Positions 1-11,226 are shown, counted from the stretch's first letter. The stretch is DNA of 64,000 nt from Glandiceps talaboti (GCF_964340395.1 NC_135553.1:8797501-8861500), one strand, 5' to 3'. Notes: generated from the sequence alone by a model not told the origin. Translations and numbers: made by a program.

Positions 1-513
1 ACAGTTATAACAATAACCATGTTATTGTCTTTGGTACCACAGGAAGACAGGGATGTGAGCCTACCTAGTGACCAAGAAGGCATTTTAAAATCCTGGCGTA
101 GAGGGCGCTCTTTCTATTTCATACAAATGACATCTGCATTCATACAACTTTGTTGAGTAGACTAAAGTGTGCATGATTTTCACTCATAGTACTTGGCATA
201 CAACTAAAACATAATTTCCTCACCTCTTCAAATGGACTATATGAGCTGGGGTAACAGTATAGGTAATACTTCATCACATCTGAGGAGGTAAATAGAAACA
301 TAAAACATGTCACTCAAATACAAATAGTACCACATAACTTTGTCTGATTTCATAAACAGTGTATACCTTTCACACTGTATGTATGATTTCGAAACTCATC
401 AAGTAAGAACAATTGCAGGTCTGCCTGCCTGTCTGTCTGTATGTACATACGTACATACGTATGTATGTATGTATGTATGTATGTATGTATGTATGTATGT
501 ATGTATGTATGTA

Positions 514-576
<63 letters not shown>

Positions 577-875
577 ATGTATGTATGTATGTATGTATGT
601 ATAATGTATGTATGTGTGTATGTATGTATGTATGTATGTATGTATGTATGTATGTATGTATGTATGTATGTATGTATGTATGTATGTATGTATGTATGTA
701 TGTATGTATGTATGTATGTGTGTGTGTATGTATGTATGTATGTATGTATGTATGTATGTATGTATGTATGTATGTATGTATGTATGTATGTATATGTGTA
801 CATGTCTAAACATACACATATCCACACACATACTTTGTACATACTATATACATAATTCACACATGGGATAATTAC
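1..875. other. TTYH intron 3' of exon 876-948, with microsatellite
   Basis: No coding signal was found. Bases 1-420 are ordinary AT-rich DNA. The rest is dominated by the repeat at 421-804. The gene's last exons lie off the window in this direction. Confidence 0.6.
421..804. repeat. Compound microsatellite (TATG)n/(GT)n
   Basis: A run of TATG tetranucleotides is interrupted by a GT dinucleotide block (about 517-560) and preceded by CTGC/CTGT and TACG variants. The Cys/Tyr/Met/Val and His/Thr/Ile reading frames here are repeat artefacts. Confidence 0.97.
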
Positions 876-948
876 CTTCATCCAATGGTTTGTCAGCAGT
901 CTGATCCAAAATATAAATGTCTGGAGTTACACAGAAGTCACTGATAGC
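876..948 (-). CDS. TTYH: Tweety homolog (TTYH), internal exon 6 of those seen: start of second extracellular domain
   Basis: This is a 73-base internal coding exon with a CAG acceptor at 949-951 and a GTAAT donor at 871-875. It opens in phase 0, as the preceding exon (5025-5097) requires, and ends with one base of a split codon. It encodes AISDFCVTPDIYILDQTADK followed by PLDE. The core DFCxxPDxYI/VL directly after TM4 is a hallmark of tweety proteins, where it opens the second extracellular segment; the Cys is expected to form a disulfide. The remaining extracellular domain, TM5 and C-terminal tail must lie below position 1. A large TATG/GT microsatellite begins about 70 bases into the next intron. 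The family call rests on recalled family sequence, not a database search. Confidence 0.88.
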
Positions 949-1095
949 CTGAAATCAAAACATAAGTGAAGATCACTTTTCTGAACACAAAATATATCAA
1001 TAAGTATATCAAATTTCATGAACAAAACAAAGGAGCTATGATTGAATCACTCTCTTTGTTCAAAATGCTTTTGGTTTGGTCTGAGTACACTAATG

Positions 1096-1287
1096 ATGTA
1101 TATGTATACATATGTGCATGTATGTGCATGTGTGAATATGTGTATATGTGTATGTGCGAGCATGTACACGCATGTGTGTCTGTATGTGTGTGAATATGTA
1201 CATGTGCAAGCACGCGCACATGTGTGTGTGTGTGTGTGTGTGTGTGCAAGTGCATGTGTATGTATGTGAGTGTGTGCATGTGTGTGC

Positions 1288-1329
<42 letters not shown>

Positions 1330-1345
1330 ACATATGTGTCTGTAA
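1096..1345. repeat. Imperfect (TG)n microsatellite
   Basis: TG dinucleotides with scattered TATG, TGCA and CGCG variants end in a pure TG run at about 1290-1328. Confidence 0.93.
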
Positions 1346-2163
1346 GTATATTACAGACGTGAAAACATCATTTTCAACATTTGAAATATCTTCTAAACAA
1401 TGAACACATTTTGCTAGTAATGAATGTACAAATGCACAGATTGATTGACGATTGATTGACAGGATGAAAAGAATTACTTTTGACGGTCAAGTAACCCCTC
1501 TTTTGAAGTTCTTGTTTGGGAAGTAATCCAATCTAATTCTATACAGAGTGTACTTAGGAACAGAAATGTGTCTATAAATCTTTCAAAGTAGACCCTTCCA
1601 TTAATGTGATTACACTCAGTGACAATGTGGAACCACCCAGACTCTCTGACACTCAGAATACCATCAGTATCAACTCAACAATGCAATAATCACAAAACTC
1701 ATTCCAGGCTTGTCTCTCTTGTCTAATTTCTGACAATTTCTATGCACATCAGGAGACTACTTACGAAGATTAGTCAGACAACGTTACACACAATATCGGA
1801 ATTGCGGTGCCATTCAAAAAAAAATGTCCACTCATTTCCCCTTCCTGAGAAATATCATTTGCACCAGGGTCCAGTAATAATAATAAGTATTACATCAAGT
1901 TGTCAAATTAATTACACAATATTAACTTTTGGAATTCAAAAAAATATTTACTCAATCCAATTAGTCATAAAATCCAATTAGTCATAAATATGTTCTATAT
2001 AGGTCCCTGGGTCACCTTTGCACAGTCACTAAATCTTCAAATTTTTCTCTTATTTGTCAAATTCTGGCAAATTTTGAATCTATCAGAAGAGTAAACTAAT
2101 TATGTCACAATGTAGAATCATGGTGGTCTTCAAAGCTACACTAGCTGTAACTGGGATATTATT

Positions 2164-2441
<278 letters not shown>

Positions 2442-5024
2442 AAGACATACATCACATTACACAAAACATCAACTTCCACTAACGTGTGTGTGTCCGATCT
2501 ACTTGGTTTGCAGTCATTAAAAACAGCAAACCAGACTTGATAAATTGAACAGTTTAAGATAAGAGCATTCACCGACTTTCAATTATTGAGTTATTCACAG
2601 GCCATAAATAATTGTGAAGTGTTACAGGGTCAGAACTAGCTATGTCAGTTTATAGCAGCAGTTTTATCTACTGATGGCCGATGTCTGGAGATTACACAAA
2701 CTAGACTGATAACACAACCACAAAAATACAAAATTGGATGCTCTCCGTTCTAGGAATGTCATTCTGATGTCTGTGAAGATATATACATAACAAGGGAAAT
2801 ACAGGCATAAGAGGGATGCATAGTAAAAGTTTCCTAAGAAATTAAGGTTACGTATGAATTACATAAAAAAGGAATTGTCGTGTTACATTTATGCAAAAAT
2901 ACGAATTTGAGAAATAGACACATCTTTATATTCTACATGAAAATATAATGGTTGTTTGCTCATCATATGCTTAAACATTTTAATGTATGGTCATCAAACG
3001 TGGTACTTTTTTTTCCTACAGAATTGTGTACAAAATATTAAGTTGATAATTAGGCAAAATAAAAAAATTGTGTTTCCGATAACCCGACTGACCCTAGTTT
3101 AAAGCCTCCGACCCTAAACATTATTTTAAACATTTAAAACAAAAAGATAAGAAATTCTATGTCTTCTTGACCTTCATGCACATCTACTTTCTGTCCCCAG
3201 CAATGTCTGTCCATATTTCATCAAACTCTAACAGAAGAAGTATTTTGACTGACATTTCCTTTGTTCTAAGGTCAACACAATATTTTTTCAAAATCAAAAA
3301 CAATTTACAAGATAAAATAAACAAAATAAAATAAAATTCTGACCTACCTACCCTATTCTCAGAAACACACATCAATTATTTTTGTTTTCCTTCATGAAGT
3401 TTGGCCACCCTAACTAAATACCTGTAGTTTCATCAAAGTAGACTTTACAATGATGCACGATAGTTTTTATAGAAAACAAGAAGGCACCTAGAGGTTCTCA
3501 ATACTGTTATTAACTCAAGTATTTTTCACATTCTCTGACTTATATATATCTATAGCTTTCTTTCAAACTGCTACGACAACATCTGAAAGTTTAACAGCTT
3601 CATAAAAATTCTTGTCCTGCCGAGATATTTCAAGGTTAGTCAGCCGTGAGTTGATTTGTTTGTTATTAGACCGTGACTGAACATTTAAAACAGAAATAAC
3701 CTTGTACTGTGTATAAAGTAATGTTACAGTTACAGTTTAAGGAATCCTAGAATGGCTGATGATAAAATTTAATGATCTATATAAGAATCACATAAAACAC
3801 ACTTTTTAAAAGATCATATTGGCAGAGCAAGCACTGTACAGACAACATTCTAATTCTTCAAGAATACCGCAGCTACTTGCATGGGTATTCAGTTGACATC
3901 ACATTTTCAATGGCCACATACAACAAATATGACCTTTCTCCCCTTTCTCGACTGAGAATTTGTTGATTACGTTTTCACAGAATGTAAACCTGTGAAAGTG
4001 GTGATGTGTCTTGGTACGTATATTTTGACAATGACAATGAAACTACAAACAATATGAACCTGCTGGTACTTTCATTTTCAAAAGATGTACTGTACATGTA
4101 CAACAAGTTAACATGGATTGCAGAGAGGGTGCAATTTGGAAGAGTGTGCCATAATCCATAATCCATAATACATAACTAAAATTTACATTCTACATGAAAT
4201 GTCTATCAATATAACAGTCACCAGACAATAAATTTTTTCAAAAAGAGGTTACAGTATATACTATTACACTTCAAGCACATGTCCTACCATCTAAAGCCAT
4301 TGTTGTAGTGTCCGGTAGCTGATTTGCTGGTTTTAAGATGTACTTACTGCCTACAGGATATCTTTCAAAATATTATATTTTGCATATTATATCTTCATTC
4401 ATTTTGGATTCATAACAGATGGACACTTTAATATTTTTGCTATGGTTGGAAAAACTTCTAACGAATGGGGAGGATGATGTCTGGTATAAAATTGACTGAG
4501 ATTAATATAGCAGACAAGTTTTGTTCGGGAAACTTGGTAAAAGTGACTGGGGGTACTTGGGTAGATTTTACTTACCTACCACCTTTATCAAAAACGCTGA
4601 CATCTTTTATAAAATTGCAACTTTAAATTGAAAGATGAGCACACAAACTCTTATCCAAGATATAGTCAGATGGCATCTATGCAACCCCCCCCCCCCCCAA
4701 CCTCCGATGTATGACAGGCTGTATGCCAGAAAACCACAGCACTGTATAGGGAAAGACAGAATAACACAAACCCTTCTAATTTGTACATCCAGAGTAGCAT
4801 CAGATGAAGTTAATTCCCTTGAGTGTGTGACTGGTTGAATACATGGCATTGTACAAGGAAAGGTGTGGTTCATCTTGAGACGACTATAAGAATCATCCAC
4901 CCTGTCGCATTGTGTATATGTGACATTGCGTGCCCCATGAGGTCATGGCACAGGGGCCAATCTCCTCAGACATGTGAACAGACGTAAACATTACAAGCAC
5001 TTTAATTTACAGTTTTCCTCTTAC

Positions 5025-5097
5025 CAGTGTTAAAAACAGTTTAGCTCCAAGAGTTGTCCAGCAAATGATAAGAGTTATCAGTCCAAGAACAGCCGAC
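5025..5097 (-). CDS. TTYH: Tweety homolog (TTYH), internal exon 5 of those seen: TM4
   Basis: This 73-base exon has a CAG acceptor at 5098-5100 and a GTAAGAG donor at 5018-5024. Its first base completes the Leu codon split by the exon at 8141-8236, and it ends on a codon boundary. It encodes SAVLGLITLIICWTTLGAKL then FLTL, a single hydrophobic segment with a mid-membrane Trp. This fits TM4 of tweety proteins, which lies immediately before the DFC motif (here in the next exon, 876-948). No stop occurs in the chosen frame. A frame-only ORF search misses it because it is short and lacks a Met. Confidence 0.87.
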
Positions 5098-5827
5098 CTG
5101 TCAATAAAAAGTAAAAAATGTCATGAATTATTGCTGTACAGGAAGGGTAGTATCTTGTCAGATAGTAGGGAACATAACATTCTACTTCCTCTATACTTCC
5201 CTTGATAATGATTTAGTGGAAGTTTGTGGTTAGTCTAATAACAGCTGACTGGGGGAAGTGGACAGTTCATTGACATAAACAATTGTATAATGCAGGTCTC
5301 TACAGTCAAAGAAACCAATACTTTGATACTATATGCTCCTTTTCGAGGCACTGTACCTCTTTGTCATTTACAGAAGTGCTTTGCCACCCAGTTAAGAAAG
5401 CCATTTAGAAATCACGTAATCTCAGCTGATGTCCTTTTGATTGTAACATGTATTTGCATTCTACTTTCTTTGAAATATAACAGAGAGAACACATAACATG
5501 TACAATTTCAAATCAACTAACATAAAATTTTCATTAAATATTGATTTACATATTTGCATATATTTATTTTGTTGATATTAAGTCACATATTGTTTAAATC
5601 TCCAGTATTTACTACACTATCAGTTTTGTTCTTTTAGTCATTCTTGTCAAATTTGGAAGACAGTACTAGTACTATACATATAAATTACCTTCTGTGTACA
5701 TGTAGCAAATACTATATGGCTATGAGACCCCCTAGGCATGGTAAATTTCACCCTTTACTTTCACATTTTACACTCACAAGCCACATCAACTCAGCACAAA
5801 AATAGAGATTTTCAAATCTTTTATGGT

Positions 5828-5861
5828 CCCCCCCCCCCCCCCCCCCGGGGGGGGGGGGGGG
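5828..5861. repeat. Poly-C tract joined directly to a poly-G tract (C19 G15)
   Basis: Nineteen C are followed immediately by fifteen G, a perfect self-complementary homopolymer palindrome with no loop. It is either a real fold-back-prone sequence or an assembly artefact. Confidence 0.95.
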
Positions 5862-6771
5862 CATCATTAAACATAATATTAATATTGAATGCATCTCTTC
5901 AGAAACAATAGCAGAATACAGAAAATGGGCTTGCAAGTGAATAGTTGCGGTGTTGTTATCAGGAAATGTCTTGCACGGTCATAGTGCCCTCACTGCTATG
6001 ATAGGGTACATGAACACTACATGCACCAGTGTGGCATTTTAAGGTTTATCTACTTAGATACTGAATATACCCCACTGCTCTTTCACTTACTAAATTGAAA
6101 GAAAATATTGTTGCAAGGACAGGCATTACTAAAAATAATTTTCCCTCTGTTGACAGCTGTTCCTTACAATAATATGTCGTCTTAAAACTTAAAATTATTT
6201 CAAGGCCCACTTCCAGATTAGGGTTAAAGTCTAGGTATGAAAATCAGTTGTTTGGCAGATCTATAAAAAAAACTAGAATTATAAAATAAGAATAATCCAA
6301 TGAACTATAATCCTAGAATAACCCTTTACAAACTTGGTTACTGGTAACACTATAAGAGGCTTCACACTGCAAAATGTTGTCCGCTCTAAATCACTAACAA
6401 CTATAGTTCATTATTTAGTTCACTTTCAGACTTGATTTTTGAAACAATGTACCAGGCTTAGCATTCCAAAGTCACAGAGTCCTCTACTCCTAAATAGAAG
6501 GCTGCAATAATTGTAGCATTTATTGTGATTTTGGGGGGGTTTTCTTCTGTTTTTGTGCTTTTTTCGTGATAATACACTGAAAAGGGTTAAGATAAACACT
6601 AATGTGATGACCAGGGATTGAAACATTGCCCTTTACCTAAAGAATAAAGATTTGTAGTGGTATTTTTTTTAACCCTTACTTAACTACTATGGAATGTTTA
6701 TAAACACCTAATGGATATGATGTGGGTTTGTTTATGCTATGTTGTCATTTTAAATCATATATCTTTTAACT

Positions 6772-6787
6772 TGACCTTGACCTTAAT
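6772..6787. promoter_or_regulatory. Tandem TGACCT half-sites (ERR/SF-1-like)
   Basis: The sequence ACTTGACCTTGACCTT contains two overlapping TGACCT words; its complement has the extended half-site TCAAGGTCA typical of monomer-binding nuclear receptors. It is a motif match only, inside an intron. Confidence 0.3.
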
Positions 6788-7212
6788 CTACAATCATCAA
6801 AATAAATCATTAATGTTGTACACTCTAGGATCTCTCTCATATTATCTCAATTTACCAATCTATCACTCGTAAAACATCACATCATAAATTGCGTTTGAGT
6901 CTTTTTTCTTTTAATTCATTTGTCTGTAGTATATGTCATTCTTTCTCTATATTTGTCTTTCTATTTATTCCTTTCATATCTCAGTTATCAATTTTCTTTT
7001 CTTTCATTATGTATGATTGACAGATTAATCATAATATCATAAATTCTGGGTTACCTGAAAGCACAATTTTTTGTCCAATGACACATGTTCAATACAGTTC
7101 ACAATGTGTTACTTAAAAAACACATTATGATAACTCACTGTTTTCAAATATTCACCAATAGGTTCACTGTATAGAGATTTCAGAGCATCTATATACACAA
7201 CTTCAACATGAG

Positions 7213-7234
7213 CTATATATATATATATATATAT
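7213..7234. repeat. (TA)n microsatellite
   Basis: Eleven TA units without interruption. Confidence 0.95.
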
Positions 7235-7489
7235 GAACTATGAACAATAACCATGAATTTGACCAATAGCGTACTTTTAAGTGAGAAATGAATTTGGTTG
7301 ACGCCAGCGTTTATTATTGATATTGCAAAATAACTATGTATATTACAGTAATGTAAAAATCCATTGGATATTATTATATCTTTATTTGAAACATACAAAA
7401 TAACCTTGGCATATTTAATCAGTTCTGTGCATATAATGCCATTATCATTGAGATCACAAGATTACACTGTTAGAAGAACATAAGAAAAT

Positions 7490-8047
7490 GACATTTCAAA
7501 ACGTTTACCAAGCATTATTTTCCTATAGCACAATTTCAAAATGCTGTCACAGAGAATTTCCCATTGCATATTTCAAAATGTATCACACAGAATTTCCCAT
7601 AGTACATTTCAAAATGTATTAGTGACAATTTCCAATGAGCCATTTCAAAAATGCGTCACAGACAATTTCCCATAGCATATTTTCAAAATGTATTACAGTT
7701 AATTTCCCATAGCACATTTCAAAATGTACTATCGAGCATTCCCTGTACATTTCAAAATGCACTATAAAGAATGTTCCTCAGCACATTTCAAAATGTGTTA
7801 TTGCGAATTCCCTATGCACATTTCAAAATGTAATTATACACAGCATCCCTCAGCACGTTTCAAAGTGTGTAATAGTGAATTCTCTATGCACATTTCAAAA
7901 TGTAATTATACAAGGCATCCCTCAGCATGTTTCAAAGTGTGTAATAGTGAATTCTCTATGCACATTTCAAAATGTAATTATACAAGGCATCCCTCAGCAC
8001 GTTTCAAAGTGTGTAATAGTGAATTCTCTATGCACATTTCAAAATAC
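7490..8047. repeat. Minisatellite built on CATTTCAAAATGT, switching from ~38-bp to 72-bp period
   Basis: The left part repeats a unit of about 38 bases containing TTTCCCATAGCACATTTC. From about 7805 the array changes to 72-base higher-order units (two 36-base halves) that are nearly identical over three copies. Because 72 is a multiple of three, the plus strand stays open across the array (residues such as KCNYTxHPSA, FKVCNSEFSM). This is a by-product of the period, not evidence of a gene. Confidence 0.9.
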
Positions 8048-8140
8048 ATCATCAAATACATCCAGCTAGATGCAATTAAACTGACGGCGAGTCAATAAAA
8101 AAAAGTAAAAATACATATAAAACAAGACACATAGACTTAC

Positions 8141-8236
8141 AGGAATAGAATACAACGTGATGTTTTACAAACACCAATGAACACCATCAGACAAACTATC
8201 ACTTCCCAGCCTAGAACTATAATTGTTATCAACCAC
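8141..8236 (-). CDS. TTYH: Tweety homolog (TTYH), internal exon 4 of those seen: TM3 and short cytosolic turn
   Basis: This 96-base exon has a TTTTCTAG acceptor at 8237-8240 and a GTAAGTC donor ending at 8140. The first base completes the Arg codon of the preceding exon, giving the junction HYEFYR-WLITIIVL. Tweety proteins carry a matching Y-R-W-L at the entry to TM3. The exon encodes WLITIIVLGWEVIVCLMVFI (a membrane span with acidic Glu inside), then GVCKTSRCILFL, a short basic cytosolic turn leading to TM4. It ends with two bases of a split Leu codon completed by 5025-5097. The intron to the previous exon is only 1.2 kb and contains copies of that exon's 3' end. Confidence 0.9.
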
Positions 8237-8680
8237 CTAGAAAATGAAGATAGAAAAAAAGACAAATTAACATTACTTGGTAAAGTACAAAACATGAACA
8301 ATACATTGACCAACTCTAGGTCATCAGAATTCAGCATTGAAAACTGAAGGCATAAATGCATTAATAGTAATGATCATGACTTTATTATTTTGACATAAAA
8401 CTTGATTCACACAAAAAAAAGACTGCTTTACGCTCTATATGAGATTTATTCAGGTATACCAATTATTACAGCCTTTTATAGGTCTACTAAATTCATTTCA
8501 ATTTTTTAAAAATATCTTCAGCACTGCATAATATTTGATATATTCATCTGAGGACATACTGATAACATAGACTGATTCAAACATGTATGCCACATAGTAC
8601 ATACTAATACTATAGATTTAGTTATACTTCAGTGACATACTGTCAAATCTAATGTAACTGTCCAACAAAATTAATTATAT

Positions 8681-8725
8681 ATGCAAATGATGTCATCAAA
8701 TATGCAAATGATAAATTATGCAAAT
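8681..8725. promoter_or_regulatory. Cluster of three ATGCAAAT octamers (POU-type motif)
   Basis: Exact ATGCAAAT words lie at 8681-8688, 8702-8709 and 8718-8725, with TGATGTCATCA between the first two. ATGCAAAT is the classical POU/Oct-binding octamer. The AT-rich background makes chance or repeat origin possible. Confidence 0.35.
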
Positions 8726-8820
8726 GACATAGTTTTGGAATGAGTGATTTGATCCATTTACAAGTATAGAGTGTTTGAAGAAATTTATACTCGGGAGTAT
8801 TAGACAAGGATTGATGTGGT

Positions 8821-8912
8821 GCATCATAATGGGGTCACCATTTGTCACGTTTGATATTTCAGCTAGATAAATGTCCACTGTTTCAAAGATTTTCCTTGGG
8901 GTTACACTCACT
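8821..8912 (-). pseudogene. Distant, most decayed copy 5 of the 3' end of TTYH exon
   Basis: The minus strand reads PRKIFETVDIYLAEISNVTN followed by GDPIM, clearly alignable to KEDLDKIDVNLAEIADMTNHYEF. The CCTTGGGGTTACAC border word is present at the upstream edge. No donor GT remains at the expected place. It lies about 300 bases beyond copy 4. Confidence 0.55.
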
Positions 8913-9201
8913 CTCAGTCCATTTTAATACTTCATCAAATTGTCATATCTTACATATTAACTTGGACAAAGTAATTGTAGCTATGAGCTCAGAGAAATGT
9001 AACTGTAATAATCCACTTTATGATGTGGCACTCAATGATAACATAAGACTGATCAACTACTCATTATAACAGAATCTGGCATAGAGACATTTTCTGAATG
9101 TATAGCTATATCAGTACATGTATACATGTATATGGCTAATTAGTCACATGAAAATTCAGGAGACTCAGCGAGAGTAAGTTCCACCTTGGGGTAATACTTA
9201 G

Positions 9202-9280
9202 CTATAGAATTCATGATTTGTCATGCCTGCTATTTCATCTAAATCAACACCAATTTTGTCCAAATCTTCCTTGGGTTATA
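9202..9280 (-). pseudogene. Tandem copy 4 (decayed) of the 3' end of TTYH exon 9451-9695
   Basis: The minus strand reads KEDLDKIGVDLDEIAGMTNH then EFY and AG, in frame with no stop. The donor is destroyed: CTAAGT replaces GTAAGT. It is bordered by the junction word CCTTGGG-TTATAC that also marks the other copies, so the same unit boundaries were used each time. Confidence 0.7.
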
Positions 9281-9295
9281 CTTATGTACATGTAC

Positions 9296-9345
9296 CTATA
9301 ATGATTTGTCATAGCTGCTATTTGATTAACATCAATTTTGTCTTG
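9296..9345 (-). pseudogene. Tandem copy 3 (decayed) of the 3' end of TTYH exon 9451-9695
   Basis: The minus strand reads QDKIDVNQIAAMTNHY followed by AG and GTACAT. Relative to the exon it has lost the LAE codons and the EF codons before the donor, and the donor has changed from GTAAGT to GTACAT. It lies directly after copy 2 in the same orientation and keeps the frame. It is too short and too far from a plausible acceptor to be coding. Confidence 0.7.
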
Positions 9346-9357
9346 GACTATACTTAC

Positions 9358-9440
9358 CTATAGAACTCATAATGATTTGTCATGTCTGCTATTTCGGCGA
9401 GATCAACATCAATTTTGTCTAAGTCTTCCTCAGAGTCAAA
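9358..9440 (-). pseudogene. Tandem copy 2 of the 3' end of TTYH exon 9451-9695
   Basis: On the minus strand this reads FDSEEDLDKIDVDLAEIADM, then TNHYEFY and a split AG codon, followed by a GTAAGTATAG donor identical to that of the true exon. Over the shared 70 or so bases it differs from the exon by about one base (Asn to Asp). The repeat period is 93 bases. It lacks the 5' two thirds of the exon. Its only AG acceptor lies inside the donor sequence of the true exon, without a pyrimidine tract. It is probably a partial duplication rather than a usable alternative exon, but its frame and donor are intact. Confidence 0.8.
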
Positions 9441-9450
9441 CTATACTTAC

Positions 9451-9695
9451 CTATAGAACTCATAATGATTTGTCATGTCTGCTATTTCGGCGAGATTAAC
9501 ATCAATTTTGTCTAAGTCTTCCTTGACTTTCACAACACTGTTAGCTGCCCTTTCAACTTCTTGTATCATATCTGTCGTCACTTGTAACAATTTCTGTTGC
9601 ACCGTCTCATTACTGATCGGTGTGCCAAAGATGCCTTGCAAGTCTTCAAGACTCTGTGTCAAATCATCACTCAGTGTTCTATCTATAATGGTCAC
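9451..9695 (-). CDS. TTYH: Tweety homolog (TTYH), internal exon 3 of those seen: first extracellular helical domain
   Basis: This 245-base exon has a TTTGCAG acceptor at 9696-9698 and a GTAAGTATAG donor from 9450 downward. It reads in phase 0 for 81 codons plus two bases. The product begins VTIIDRTLSDDLTQSLEDLQ and ends LAEIADMTNHYEFY. It is strongly amphipathic and heptad-like, matching the helical extracellular segment between TM2 and TM3 of tweety proteins. An N-glycosylation sequon (N-E-T in ISNETVQQ) falls at about residues 29-31 of the exon, on the side expected to be extracellular. The 3' end of the exon (KEDLDKIDVNLAEIADM to EFYR plus the donor) recurs in four graded copies immediately downstream in the intron. 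This is the longest and best-supported coding piece in the window. Confidence 0.93.
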
Positions 9696-11009
9696 CTGCA
9701 AACAATTCAGATTTGGTAAATTTTAGAGATTGGGTGATCAGAGTTACATTCTGAAAGGTGGAGAATATGGACTACCAGGTAATAATCCATCCTTAGATAA
9801 TGTAGTACATCATAGCATACATGTACATGTATGCTTCAACTCTGATTTTCTTTCGTTTTCAGTTGTTGTTAACGGTAGGATATTTTACAGTATTAATTAA
9901 TTAATTGATCAATAAAGAGGGGTGAATCTGGTAAAACCGACACAGTTTCCCATCTGTGGTATATATACCACAACTTTATGTGGGGAACAGACGTCACCTG
10001 GTAAAGTCACTGGGTAATGCAGATAGAGTTTACCTATTTACGGTGCTTTAGCAAAAACACAGATTTGAGATAACTATGTGTTGAATATCAGACAGAGACA
10101 GAGTCTGAGACACAGACAGAGACAGAGACAGAGAGTGACTGGCTCCAAACACAAGAAGATTTGGCTGCTTCTCCTAAGATAACTTTATCATCATCATCAC
10201 CATTACCTTTATCATTATCGTTAGCCTGGAACTATAAAACAGGACCACAAACACACATTTAAGGTGATATTACTGTTCAATAACTTTTACCAATATTTTA
10301 AGTTATCAGAATCATGTCAAATATTCGTTCTGGTAAAACAAAACGAACATGGACATATTTGGTGTACATTTGACACATATCAGTGAAGAGAAATGCCAAC
10401 CAATGCAATGTGATAGGTCAATAATAATAAATCATTAATATCATATTTCAAATTCATAAATGTATTGATAGCACATCAATTCTCTTTTTCGTCAAGGGTA
10501 TGCATCAAGTTCTGTATGGTCATAAATATCAAAGTACATATTTCTCTTGGACATTAAATCAATGGTGACCCACATACAGCTATATATGACAAGTTCACTG
10601 TTATGATTTATCCCATAAAAAAATCATATTTATTTTATTTCTGACACTAATTTGTGAAAGATACAATGAGTTTTAGACATTTGTGACAGTGTTACACACT
10701 TCCATGCACATGTCATGTAAGTTTAGATTTTCATGTTAACTTTAATGAGATGCAAACTTGTGTGGTATGTCTTTTGTTATATCTATGGTATATGGGTTTA
10801 GGAAGACATGCTATATAAGGCCTACAAAATACATGTATATACGAGTATGTAGCTGTACATGTTAACAGGTCTGGAAAATTATGATGTAAATTGACTTACA
10901 TGTACATACATGCACAGGTACATTTTGTACATGTAGATAGAAGTTTGACATTTCACACGCTACCATCACTATGAGTCTGACCATAGTGGAGTAAGTCTAG
11001 TTCCTATAC

Positions 11010-11226
11010 GGTATCGTTACGATTTATACCTCCACTCTATGGTACCGTTACGACTTACACCTCCACTCTACAGTATCGTTACGATTTACACCTCCACGCT
11101 ACGGTATCGTTACGATTTACACATCCACTCTACGGTATCATTACAACTTACACTTCCACTCTGCGGTATCGTTACGATTTACACCTCCACTCTACGGTAT
11201 CATTACGACTTACACCTCCACTCACT
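11010..11226. repeat. 31-bp minisatellite, seven copies
   Basis: The unit GGTATCGTTACGATTTACAC plus CTCCACTCTAC is repeated seven times with about 10% divergence. A single unexpanded copy with the same flanks (TCTAGTTCCTATAC on the left, GTTGGCATCCAGACTA on the right) occurs at 56931-57011. Confidence 0.93.

Larger units (their letters stand above)
5098..8140. other. TTYH intron (3.0 kb) between exons 8141-8236 and 5025-5097
   Basis: It holds the poly-C/poly-G junction at 5828-5861, a TA repeat (7213-7234), the minisatellite at 7490-8047 and tandem nuclear-receptor half-sites at 6772-6787. The rest is AT-rich without coding signal. Confidence 0.65.
8237..9450. other. TTYH intron (1.2 kb) carrying copies of the upstream exon end
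   Basis: From the donor side it holds exon-end copies at 9358-9440, 9296-9345, 9202-9280 and 8821-8912, then an octamer-motif cluster at 8681-8725. Bases 8300-8660 are plain AT-rich DNA. Confidence 0.75.

Noticed and set aside
340-881. Long Cys/Val/Tyr/Met- and His/Thr/Ile-rich frames on both strands
   Set aside because: They are translations of TATG/GT microsatellite; the same applies to frames at 1016-1345, 2102-2572, 19832-20243, 26073-26425, 34237-34845 and 44146-44393.
7724-8098. 124-codon frame with 24-residue repeats
   Set aside because: It stays open because the minisatellite period is divisible by three; no start context, splice sites or homology.
9451-9695. Initial thought that the gene was prominin (another five-pass membrane family)
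   Set aside because: The GVGLYGN, YRWL and DFCxxPDxYIL signatures and their order fit tweety proteins, not prominins.
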